Shown here in pieces: positions 8,240 to 16,239 of a stretch of DNA of 64,000 bases (position 1 is the first letter of the stretch; every line of letters begins with the position of its first letter). Where the stretch lies: contig JAFYGB010000009.1 in assembly GCA_017543445.1 (NCBI GenBank), positions 1-64,000 of the forward strand, read 5' to 3'. The position numbers and the translations under genes are program-made. Under the pieces are notes generated by a model that ran no database searches, was not told the DNA's origin, and worked only from the letters and a program-made list of their open reading frames with translations. This DNA comes from Lachnospiraceae bacterium. GTDB lineage: Bacteria > Bacillota > Clostridia > Lachnospirales > Lachnospiraceae.

Positions 8240-9383
8240 TCAATCGATATCGGAAGTGTCGCCGTCTTTTTCACCGGTCTTGATCCACTTCAGATAGGCA
8301 CTGATAAAGAGGTCCAGATGACCATCCAGCACTGTCTGCGCGTTTCCGATGGAAGCGCCCGTACGGTGATCCTTCACCATCGTGTACGGCTGCAGAACGT
8401 AGGAACGGATCTGGCTGCCCCATGCGTTATCCTTTACTTCGCCGCGGATACCGGCCGCCTTATCAGCGTTCTCCTGCTGCTTCAGAATGAAGAGTTTCGC
8501 CTTCAGCATCTGCATAGCCTTATCTTTATTCTGGAACTGGGAACGCTCGTTCTGGCACTGTACCACGATACCCGTCGGGATATGCGTGATACGGATGGCC
8601 GACGACGTCTTATTGATGTGCTGACCGCCGGCGCCGCTCGAACGATAGGTATCGATGCGCAGGTCGTCCATGTTGATCTCAACGTCCACATCCTCTTCGA
8701 TATCCGGCATGACGTCGCAGGATACGAAGGATGTCTGGCGCTTTCCGGCCGCGTTGAACGGGGAAATGCGGACCAGACGATGTACGCCGTGTTCGGATTT
8801 CAACAATCCGTACGCGTTCTCACCATTGATCTGGAAGGTGACCGACTTGATGCCGGCCTCATCTCCCTCGAGCATATCGAGCACTTCCACGGTGAAATGA
8901 TGGCGATCCGCGAACTTGTTGTACATACGGTACAGCATGCCCGCCCAGTCGCAGCTCTCAGTGCCGCCGGCGCCGGCATTCAGCCGGAGGATGGCGTTAC
9001 ACGAGTCATACTCATCGTTCAGAAGTGTCTGCATGCGAAGTTCTTCCAGATCCTCACAGAATGTGTTAAGCATCTGCTCGATCTCCGGAATGAGCGAAGC
9101 GTCGTTTTCCTCATCCGCCATCTCGATCATCGTCTGGATGTCCTCGTAGGACGTCTCCAGGGTCTTATAATCCTTCACCGTCGTCTCGAGCTGGCGCATC
9201 TTCATTGTGATCTCCTGGGAGCGTTTTGCATCATCCCAGAAGTGCGGATCCTCCATATAGAGGGACAATTCAGCTATCTGGCGTTCTTTTGCAGCCAGGT
9301 CAAAGTGAATCCCTCAATTCGTACAATGGTTTCTCCTGTGCCTGAAGTGTATATTTAAACTGATCCAATTCAACCACAACCAT
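8240..9383 (-). CDS. prfB: Peptide chain release factor 2, with programmed +1 frameshift
   Basis: RF2 ends translation at UGA and UAA. The first 27 codons run from ATG 9383 (MVVVELDQFKYTLQ...) to an in-frame TGA at 9302-9300. The site reads AGG GAT TCA CTT TGA C, with the classic CTT-TGA-C slip and an upstream SD-like AGG. A +1 shift gives ...RDSL-DLAAKERQIAEL and joins the long frame, for about 380 residues. The stop-recognition motif SPF (VRISPFN) and the catalytic GGQ (SGAGGQHINKTSS) are present. RF2 therefore controls its own level in the usual way. The 3' gene is glmM. An annotation starting at 9268 would lose the N-terminus. Confidence 0.95.
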
Positions 9384-9396
9384 CACCTTCTTTCTT

Positions 9397-9454
9397 GTTA
9401 TAGGTCGCCTTTACGACCTGAATTTTTATGAAGGTCGTAAAGACGACCTATAAC
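9397..9454. repeat. 23-bp inverted repeat between secA and prfB
   Basis: GTTATAGGTCGCCTTTACGACC and its complement (one mismatch) flank a 12-bp A/T loop, forming a very stable hairpin with no strong T-run after it. It may be a palindromic repeat element or part of a transcript end for secA. Confidence 0.8.
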
Positions 9455-9511
9455 TCGAGAAGTTTGGTTTTGTCGCCGAGCCCTCTGGCAAGGCAACAAA
9501 ATAAACTTCGA
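9454..9511 (-). terminator. Imperfect hairpin after secA
   Basis: CTCGAGAAGTTTGGTTTTGT... pairs imperfectly with ...ACAAAATAAACTTCGAG. It lies 27 bp beyond the secA stop and just before the 9397 repeat. A terminator role is likely but not certain. Confidence 0.45.
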
Positions 9512-9537
9512 GCAAACCGTTTATCTACTCAACTATA

Positions 9538-12138
9538 TCAACCTTTAAATCCGCCCAACAAAGCATGGCAGTTCTTATATTTCTTACCGGAACCACAAGG
9601 GCAAGGATCGTTCGGGTAGATCTTCTTTTCTGTGCGGCGCTTCGGTGCGTTTGCGATGGTATCGTCCTTATTCGTTCCCGTCACCTTAGCTACCTGCTCA
9701 CGCTCGATGTTCTGCTGAACACGTGCGTAGTAGATACGGCGGACCGTATCCTGCTGGATGGACTGCGTCATCGCCTCAAACATGTCATACGCTGCCATCT
9801 TATACTCAACGACCGGGTTCTTCTGACCATAAGCCTGCAGGCCGATACCCTGCTTCAACTGATCCATGTCGTCGATGTGACCCATCCAGTTGACGTCGAT
9901 CGCCTTCAACAGGCAAACACGCTCGAACTCACGGAACTGCTCCACAGGATCGGTGCCGACTGCAACTTCGGAGAAGAGTTTCGCCTCTTTTGCCTCGTAC
10001 AGTTTTACCGCGATCTCCTTCAGCATGTGAACGAGCTGCTTCTTATCAACATCCTTCGCATCTTCCTTCAGGGAGATCATGCCGACCGGAATGACGCTGT
10101 TGATGGAATGGGACAATTCTTCCAAATTCCACTCGGTGTAGCTGACGTCATCGGAAATATGCTCATCAACTGCGCGCTCAATGATGTCATTCACCATGTT
10201 CAGAACGACTTCACGCATGCTCTCGCCGTTGAGGACGCGCATACGCTCTGCGTAAATGATCTCACGCTGCTCGTTCATTACCTCATCGTATTCGAGGAGG
10301 TTTTTACGGATACCGTAGTTGTTGCTCTCAATACGCTTCTGCGCACGCTCGATGGCACGTGTCAGCATACCGTGAACGATCTCATCATCCTCGCCGATCA
10401 TCTTGTTGAACATGCCCATGACACGCTCAGCGCCGAAGAGACGGAGCAGATCGTCTTCCAGTGACAGGTAGAAACGGGACTCACCCGGGTCTCCCTGACG
10501 ACCGGAACGACCACGCAACTGGTTGTCGATACGGCGGGACTCGTGACGCTCGGTGCCGATGACGTACAGGCCGCCGGCCGCACGCGCTTCTTCGTCGAGC
10601 TTGATATCGGTACCACGACCGGCCATGTTGGTCGCGATGGTTACCGCACCGTGCTGACCTGCGTCAGCGACGATCTGTGCTTCCTGCTCATGGAACTTCG
10701 CATTCAACACGTTATGCTTAATGCCCTGCTTCTTAAGCAAAGCACTGAGTTCTTCGGATGCCTCGATGGTGATAGTGCCGACCAGGACGGGCTGTCCCTT
10801 CTCGTGAGCACGCATTACCTCTGCAACAACGGCACGGAGCTTACCGGCCTTCGTCTTATATACGCTGTCCTGATGGTCGATACGGATGACTGGACGGTTC
10901 GTGGGAACTTCAACAACGTCCATCGAGTAGATGCCGCGGAATTCCTTCTCCTCGGTAACAGCGGTACCGGTCATGCCGGCCTTCTTATCGAACTTATTAA
11001 AGAAGTTCTGGAACGTGATCGTCGCGAGAGTCGCGGACTCACGTTTAACCTTCACATGCTCTTTCGCTTCGATGGCCTGGTGCAGACCGTCGTTGTAGCG
11101 GCGGCCCGGCATGATACGGCCGGTGAAGCTGTCGACGATCAGGATCTGGTCATCGCTGACAACGTAGTCCTGATCCTTAAACATCATGTAGTTCGCACGC
11201 AGCGCCTGATTGATGTGGTGCTGGATCTCGATATTCTCCGGATCGGCGAGGTTATCGATCTTGAAGAACTCCTCGACCTTACGTGTACCACGCTCGGTCA
11301 GGTTGATCGACTTCTCCTTCTCATCGACTACGAAGTCACCAGTCTCCTCGGGGCGAATGCCGGCCAGCATATCCATTTTATTTACCTCGGTCACGGTACC
11401 CTTCTCCAGACGGGTCGCGATGTAGTTCGCTACCTCGTAGAGCTTGTTGCTCTTACCGCTCTGACCGGAAATGATGAGCGGCGTACGCGCTTCATCGATC
11501 AAAATGGAGTCGACCTCATCGATGATGGCATAGTGCAGGCCGCGGAGAACGAGTTCCTCCTTATAGTTGCACATGTTATCACGCAGATAGTCGAAACCAA
11601 GTTCATTATTCGTTACGTAAGTGATATCGCAGGCGTAAGCCTTACGACGCTCCTCACTCGTCATGCTGTTCAAAACGCAGCCGACGGTGAGTCCCAAAGA
11701 CTCGTGGACACGGCCCATCCAGTGGGCATCACGGTTTGCCAGGTAGTCATTGACCGTGACAACATGTACGCCCTTACCTTCCAATGCGTTTAAGTACGCA
11801 GGCAGGATACAGGTCTGTGTCTTACCTTCACCGGTCTTCATCTCGGCGATACGTCCCTGGTGGATGATAATACCACCGAGGATCTGTACCTCGTAGTGCT
11901 CCTGATTCAGGACACGGCGTGTTGCTTCTCTTGCGACGGCAAATGCTTCGCAGAGGATGTCATCGAGGGTCTCGCCCTTCGCGAGACGATCCTTAAACTC
12001 CTGCGTCTTCGCACGCAGCTCCTCGTCCGTCTTTGCCATCATTTCTTCCCGGTAACCCAAGATCTTATTCAGAAGAGGGCGCAAAGCCTTGATCTCGCGC
12101 TCACTGTGGGTGCCGAAAATCTTTTTAATCAATCCCAT
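9538..12138 (-). CDS. secA: Preprotein translocase ATPase SecA
   Basis: An 866-residue motor that drives unfolded preproteins through SecYEG at the membrane. Walker A (MKTGEGKT), [15 protein letters not shown] (DEAD motif), the helicase region GRGTDIKL and [13 protein letters not shown], and the C-terminal zinc tail [15 protein letters not shown] are all present. Length and order are normal for SecA. The start ATG 12138 has AAGGAG seven to eight bases upstream; the longer frame (to 12192) lacks a site. It is expressed from its own promoter at 12350-12378 and is followed by two hairpins before prfB. Confidence 0.97.
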   Translation of the reverse strand: MGLIKKIFGTHSEREIKALRPLLNKILGYREEMMAKTDEELRAKTQEFKDRLAKGETLDDILCEAFAVAREATRRVLNQEHYEVQILGGIIIHQGRIAEMKTGEGKTQTCILPAYLNALEGKGVHVVTVNDYLANRDAHWMGRVHESLGLTVGCVLNSMTSEERRKAYACDITYVTNNELGFDYLRDNMCNYKEELVLRGLHYAIIDEVDSILIDEARTPLIISGQSGKSNKLYEVANYIATRLEKGTVTEVNKMDMLAGIRPEETGDFVVDEKEKSINLTERGTRKVEEFFKIDNLADPENIEIQHHINQALRANYMMFKDQDYVVSDDQILIVDSFTGRIMPGRRYNDGLHQAIEAKEHVKVKRESATLATITFQNFFNKFDKKAGMTGTAVTEEKEFRGIYSMDVVEVPTNRPVIRIDHQDSVYKTKAGKLRAVVAEVMRAHEKGQPVLVGTITIEASEELSALLKKQGIKHNVLNAKFHEQEAQIVADAGQHGAVTIATNMAGRGTDIKLDEEARAAGGLYVIGTERHESRRIDNQLRGRSGRQGDPGESRFYLSLEDDLLRLFGAERVMGMFNKMIGEDDEIVHGMLTRAIERAQKRIESNNYGIRKNLLEYDEVMNEQREIIYAERMRVLNGESMREVVLNMVNDIIERAVDEHISDDVSYTEWNLEELSHSINSVIPVGMISLKEDAKDVDKKQLVHMLKEIAVKLYEAKEAKLFSEVAVGTDPVEQFREFERVCLLKAIDVNWMGHIDDMDQLKQGIGLQAYGQKNPVVEYKMAAYDMFEAMTQSIQQDTVRRIYYARVQQNIEREQVAKVTGTNKDDTIANAPKRRTEKKIYPNDPCPCGSGKKYKNCHALLGGFKG

Positions 12139-12349
12139 GTTATGAACTCCTTGTTCCTTGGTTCGCGTAAGCCGAGGTCCTCCACCCCGCAACGCTCTCC
12201 GGAACGTTTATATTTTTTCTGCTTTCCATGCGGTACGCACCGAAACGCAGGATGTTGATCTACGAAACATTCGGTATACTTCCATGCCCCTGCGGCAGGC
12301 GAAAAATACGTTGCGCGCAATACGGCATATTATCTCAACATACTCTGTT

Positions 12350-12378
12350 AGTGTACCACGAATCAAGTTTTCTTTCAA
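12350..12378 (-). promoter_or_regulatory. secA promoter
   Basis: Minus strand TTGAAA-N17-TACACT, -35 at 12373-12378 and -10 at 12350-12355, giving a leader of about 205 nt before secA. No recognisable riboswitch or SecM-like leader peptide was found in that leader. Confidence 0.6.
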
Positions 12379-12545
12379 GGATTTTTTTCGTGTTCCGGCC
12401 ATCGTTTCAGAGCGGTTTCGAAAGCTGTCTCCTTAATTGTCAGTCTGTTTTTTCGTAAAGATCTTCCGCTTTTTGTGAAACATGCACAAAAATCTTCACG
12501 CGATTTTGAACCACGCCCCTGTGGGGAATTCTTCTGCATTCACAG

Positions 12546-12630
12546 TTATTCACGAGTTATCCACATTTTTTTGTTCTTAATCCCGCCTATAATCGTGCTT
12601 TCTCGTGAAAATCGCCCCGATTTATCCACA
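12546..12630 (+). promoter_or_regulatory. Cluster of DnaA-box-like sites in an AT-rich gap
   Basis: Two perfect TTATCCACA boxes (12557-12565 and 12622-12630) and a near match TTATTCACG (12546-12554, exactly 11 bp before the first) share one orientation. The surrounding 400 bp between the secA and hpf promoters are AT-rich with no gene. Binding by DnaA is an inference; no dnaA or dnaN is nearby, so an origin is not claimed. Confidence 0.4.
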
Positions 12631-12856
12631 CGTTCCACATTTTTTGCAAAAAAAATGTTTGAAAACCGCCTTTTCCACCCGATACGACTATTTTGTATAT
12701 TTTTCACTAAAAATCCGCCTAAAGGCCGTTTTCCCCAAAGTTTCACTTGACAAGCATTCCCCGCGTTATCTTTTGTTAATTTGCCATTCAATTTGAATTT
12801 TTTAGAATATATTGCAAACTCATACATAATTGTCACTAAAACTTATCAAAAAAGGC

Positions 12857-12884
12857 TTGATTATTTTCCGTTCTATGGTATAAT
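12857..12884 (+). promoter_or_regulatory. hpf promoter and structured leader
   Basis: TTGATT (12857-12862)-N16-TATAAT (12879-12884). The roughly 85-nt leader can fold two hairpins, GAAAGA/TCTTTC near 12897-12913 and CGATCC/GGGATCG near 12929-12961, the second just before AGGAG. Confidence 0.65.
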
Positions 12885-12976
12885 GATAACAGGAACGAAA
12901 GACCGGTTCTTTCCTCCGAGAAACTTACGATCCGGCCCGTCTTAGACAGGCTCGGGATCGGGAACAGGAGCACAAC

Positions 12977-13510
12977 ATGAAATATATTATTACAGGTCGA
13001 GGCATCACCGTTACTGAAGGGCTGAAAGCAGCCGTAATCGAAAAGATCAGCAAGCTCGAGCGTTACTTCCACGCAGACACGGAAGCGCTCATCACACTCA
13101 GCGTAGAGAAGGATCGTCAGAAGATCGAGATCACCATTCCGGTAAAAGGATCCATCATCCGCGCAGAACAAGTCAGCAATGACATGTACGTATCCATCGA
13201 TCTCGTAGAAGAGACCCTGGAGCGCCAGTTAAAGAAATACAAGAGAAAGATCGTAGACCGTCAGCAGGCCGGCGAAGGCCTGATCCCCGAACTCTTCGAG
13301 GATGACGCAACCGATGACGCAGATGCAGTAAAGATCGTCCGCACAAAGCGTTTCGGCATCAAGCCCATGGATCCCGAAGAAGCTTGCATCCAGATGGAGC
13401 TTCTGGGCCACAGCTTCTTCGTATTCTGCAACGCAGCCACCGAAGAAGTAAACGTAGTTTACAAGCGTAAGAACGGAACCTACGGACTCATCGAACCTAC
13501 ATTCGAATAA
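12977..13510 (+). CDS. hpf: Long-form ribosome hibernation promoting factor
   Basis: A 177-residue HPF/RaiA family protein that binds the 30S decoding region and, through its C-terminal domain, pairs ribosomes into inactive 100S dimers in resting cells. The N-terminal domain (1-100) has YIITGRGITVTEGLKAAVIE and a basic end (KKYKRKIVDR). The C-terminal dimerisation domain (about 120-177) has RTKRFGIKPMDPEEACIQME, HSFFVF and KRKNGTYGLIEP. Start ATG with CAGGAG upstream. Single gene with promoter at 12857 and terminator at 13540. Confidence 0.95.
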   Translation: MKYIITGRGITVTEGLKAAVIEKISKLERYFHADTEALITLSVEKDRQKIEITIPVKGSIIRAEQVSNDMYVSIDLVEETLERQLKKYKRKIVDRQQAGEGLIPELFEDDATDDADAVKIVRTKRFGIKPMDPEEACIQMELLGHSFFVFCNAATEEVNVVYKRKNGTYGLIEPTFE

Positions 13511-13539
13511 ACCTTCAGCGCATAACGCGCATGGATACA

Positions 13540-13577
13540 AATCCCGCCGCACAAACCTGTGCGGCGGGATTTTTTCT
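13540..13577 (+). terminator. hpf terminator
   Basis: AATCCCGCCGCACA and TGTGCGGCGGGATT pair, followed by a T run. A textbook intrinsic terminator. Confidence 0.95.
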
Positions 13578-13578
13578 G

Positions 13579-13611
13579 AAATGTGTCTTCGTTGCAGGTC
13601 GGAGACCTGCA
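13579..13611. repeat. CTTCGTTGCAGGTC hairpin repeat
   Basis: AATGTGTCTTCGTTGCAGG... with the hairpin TGCAGGTC/GACCTGCA. The reverse complement of 16207-16240 carries the same AATGTGCCTTCGTTGCAGG, so these are two copies of one dispersed element. About 100 bp of sequence without a gene follows. Confidence 0.65.
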
Positions 13612-13716
13612 CTTAGTCTTCTTTTTTCTTGCGGTCATATATGACTGATCCACAAAAACGCACGCCGCTTCTGTTCACTCGATTCACAACATCTTTAGAG
13701 TTTCTATGGACGCTTG

Positions 13717-15042
13717 TCATTTGAGGGGAGGCAAATTACCTGACGCCGTTGCATCGAGATCGACATGCCGTGCGTGATCCGCCAACTCTTGAGACAATTC
13801 ACCCGGAGCGACACTGAATATCTCATATCGCACTTCTTGCAAAGACCATTCCGCATTCTGTGCAGTGATAGATCTGTTCTCCGTCGGTTGTGCAAGTTGG
13901 TTCTTTGACCACCTTCAGCTCATATACATGGTCGCCAGCCGCGCATCCGGTGAGCGTAGGTTCCGGTTCGGTTTGCTCTTCCTCCGTCGTAGGATCCTGC
14001 GTAGTTTCGGGCTCGGTTTCTTCCTCAGTGGTGGGCTCTTCGGTCGGTGCCTCCGTCGGGATCTCGACGATTTGCTCCTCAGTTGCTTCTTCCGTGGTCG
14101 GCTCTTCCAAAACAGGGGCTTGGGTCGTGGCCTCTTCCGTCGTCGGCTCTTGCATGGTCTCCGGCTCAGTCGGTGCCTCCGTGGCCTCTTCCGTCGTCTC
14201 CTGCGTGGTTTCCGGCTCGGTCGCTTCCTCGGTGGTGGGCTCTTCGGTCGGTGCTTCCGTGGTAGAAATTACCTCGGGGGCAGTGGTCGTTTCCTCGGGC
14301 AATGTGCTTTCTGTGGGAAGGGCCTCGGTTGTGGGCTCTTCAGTTTCAGCAGCCTGGGTCGTATCGGCCTCCGTCGAAGCATTTTCCGTTTCGGCAGTTT
14401 GCGTGGCTCCCGCCTCCGCTACGCGCGTGGTTCCTTCCTCGGCGGGCAATGTCACGGCCGGGATCTCGGTCCTCGCATTGTCCGAAGAAGTGGCTGACGT
14501 AGGCTCATCCGCTCGGGAGCTTGTGTTGAATACGCTTCCCGCGTGGATTCTTCCGTCTCCGACGCCTGCGTCGTGCCGGGCTCAGTTTCCGCTTCCCGCG
14601 TGATGATCACGGAAATCGTCTCTGCTTCGGTCGGTTCGGCCTCCTCCGAAGTTGATGCCTCGGGCAATGTCTGTTCTACTGAAGATTCCGTAGTTTGGAT
14701 CGGCTCGATCCCACGATCCGGGTTCCATAAGAATACAAACAGTAAAAGTCCGGCGGCAACTAAGGAAACGCTCGCGGCGATACGAACGAGCATTACCATA
14801 TTGTTTTTGCGTGTCTTTTCGACCTCTTTGTAACCATCGGTATCCGAAGTTTTCACTTCAACGAAGATTGCATCCGAAGAAGCCCCCTCGCCCGCCTGGT
14901 TCGTTAGGACCACTCTGGCAAATTCTCTGTGATTCGCCAGTCTGGCTCTCTCTTTTCTGGTATACTCCGCCTCTTCGATAAACTTCTCGGGAATGCTTCC
15001 GATCTGATCCATTAAGCGGAATTGGTTATTTCTTCTACTCAT
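13717..15042 (-). pseudogene. Anti-sigma-like membrane protein gene, broken by frame changes
   Basis: The gene starts at ATG 15042 (MSRRNNQFRLMDQIG), overlapping the end of the sigma gene's second frame (TTATGA). The cytoplasmic part is about 90 residues, one membrane helix follows (VRIAASVSLVAAGLLLFVFL), then a very long Thr/Glu/Pro-rich outside stalk. The frame is lost at about 14521 (one base short in an A run) and continues in the frame open at 14455-13823. That frame ends in a Cys pair domain (EPTCTTDG, YHCTECGMV) and stops after what looks like one extra T at 13841. Reading on in the third frame gives VLQEVRYEIFSVAPGE and a stop at 13717. Either it is a decaying gene or the assembly has small errors. 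Sensor/anti-sigma role is inferred from the neighbour and topology. Confidence 0.6.
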
Positions 15043-15607
15043 AACACGATCCCCGCTTTCTCCAATGCATCTTTCAATTTCCCACGAATACGCGAAAGAC
15101 TAGTGGCTACATTTGCCTCAGACATATCGAACGCAACCGCGATCTCTTTGATCGAACTGCAATACCAATAACGCCGTACAAATAGACGGCGGGTTTTTTT
15201 CGGCATTTGGTAAGAAAACGCTCGAGCACCTCACGGATCACCATATCCTCAACGATCTGCTCCGCTTCCTCCTCAGGCTTATCGGACATACACTCCGACA
15301 GTTCATCGATCGAAGCGACTGCCTCGCCGCCACCACGTTTTGCCGCATAATCCTTCTCGATACGTTTCAGCGACAGATTACGCGTGATCTTCGCCAAAAA
15401 CAGTTTAAAACAATTCGGCCGCGTCGGCGGAATCGTCTTCCAGCTGCAAAACAACGTGTCGTTAAAGCACTCCTCAACATTCCCCTCATCTCGGAGAATG
15501 CTTCGTGCGATCGTCCGACAATAATGGCCATATTTGTCAGATGTCTCCATGAGAGCACGCTCATCTCGCCGAAAATACAATTCGATGATCATCTCGTCTT
15601 GCATCAT
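15039..15607 (-). CDS. Sigma-70 family (ECF-like) sigma factor, sigma4 reached only by a -1 shift
   Basis: Region 2 is clear (DEMIIELYFRRDE, YCRTIARSILRDEGNVEE, then NDTLFCSWKTIPPTRPNCFK and LAKITRNLSLKRI). As read, the frame runs into nonsense after FLTKCRKK and stops at 15107. A -1 shift in the A7 run at 15194-15200 (CGA AAA AAA CCC) restores region 4: TRRLFVRRYWYCSSIKEIAV, then FDMSEANVATSLSRIRGKL, with a stop at 15039 overlapping the anti-sigma ATG. The heptamer A-AAA-AAA is slippery, so programmed shifting or polymerase slippage is possible; a deletion or sequencing error is the simpler option. Start ATG 15607 or 15604, weak AAAGGG site. Confidence 0.7.
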
Positions 15608-15777
15608 ATCCGTGCGCCCTTTCTGAGTGCAAATAACCTGATCGACGCCTCCCCGCAAGTGCCTATTTCGAACCACCCGGCCCCCCGGATCACCTCGTCC
15701 ATCAAGTCCTTCAACTAATAAGTACGGTTTTCTCAACCGACATTACACTCTTTTTTTATCTTTTTTTTACTTTTTTA

Positions 15778-15808
15778 TGTGTCAACGGGGACGGTTCCTT
15801 TTGACACA
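15778..15808. repeat. GTGTCA palindrome R3
   Basis: TGTGTCAACGGGGACGGTTCC then TTTTGACACA. The arms TGTGTCAA/TTGACACA pair; the centre keeps GGGGACGGTTC. Confidence 0.75.
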
Positions 15809-15856
15809 TTCACAATTTGTCCCAATTTCAAGCCCATTTCCGCGAGAAACCACCGA

Positions 15857-16205
15857 TGTGTCAATGGGGACGGTTCTCTTTGACAAATTCACAGTGTAAC
15901 GCCAACGTCCCGGCGGCTCTGCGAAATGCGTTTGCGAGCGGGCATTGGAGCGAGTTGTAGAAAAACACCGCAAGTGAGATGACGGATGAGGGGAGAAAAG
16001 CGATTTCCGAGATCGCTTTTCGCGCGAGCTGAGGTCGTTTTCATCAAGAAAACGGCCTCTGTCGAAGCGGGCCCCCTCGAATCCGTCGTCGAACGAGCGG
16101 TATGTTTTTCACAATGAGCGACCTGACCGCGAGCAAACGCATTTCGCAGAAGAATCCACCGGGACGTTGTCTGAACAACGTAAATTTGTCAAAGAGAACC
16201 GTCCC
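15857..16205. mobile_element. 339-bp nested inverted-repeat (MITE-like) element with R4 at its left end
   Basis: The left arm (15867-15935) and right arm (16133-16205) are imperfect inverted repeats. Both ends read GGGACGGTTCTCTTTGACAA when viewed inward, and both inner ends read CTGCGAAATGCGTTTGC. The loop holds further hairpins at 15996-16020 (AAAAGCGAT/ATCGCTTTT) and 16031-16059 (GAGGTCGTTTT/AAAACGGCCTC). No open frame of note. The outer left end is the GTGTCA repeat R4 (15857-15887). A related inner stretch (16069-16113) recurs at 58476-58519. It looks like a non-autonomous element or a composite of several repeats. Confidence 0.7.
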
Positions 16206-16207
16206 TG

Positions 16208-16228
16208 TTGCAGGTCACAGACCTGCAA
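16208..16228. repeat. TTGCAGGTC hairpin repeat, second copy
   Basis: TTGCAGGTC-ACA-GACCTGCAA, followed by CGAAGGCACATTCACAAT; in reverse complement it matches the element at 13579. It ends at the stop codon of the TetM-like/NYN gene. Confidence 0.7.
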
Positions 16229-16239
16229 CGAAGGCACAT

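Noticed and set aside
10543..11793. 416-codon plus-strand frame inside secA
   Set aside because: It is wholly antisense to conserved secA codons and lacks a ribosome site or domain. The same holds for long antisense frames at 8228-9358, 32619-33680, 36252-36938, 59168-60277, 60424-62214 and 62709-63890.
12546..12630. Chromosomal origin
   Set aside because: DnaA boxes are few, and dnaA, dnaN, rpmH and gyr genes are absent nearby, so only a box cluster is reported.
13704..13895. 63-codon minus-strand frame
   Set aside because: It lies in another frame over the end of the broken anti-sigma-like gene and shows no ribosome site or family resemblance.
13823..14455. Thr/Glu-rich frame as an independent surface protein
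   Set aside because: It has no ribosome site and no signal, and it continues the anti-sigma-like gene after a single-base frame change.
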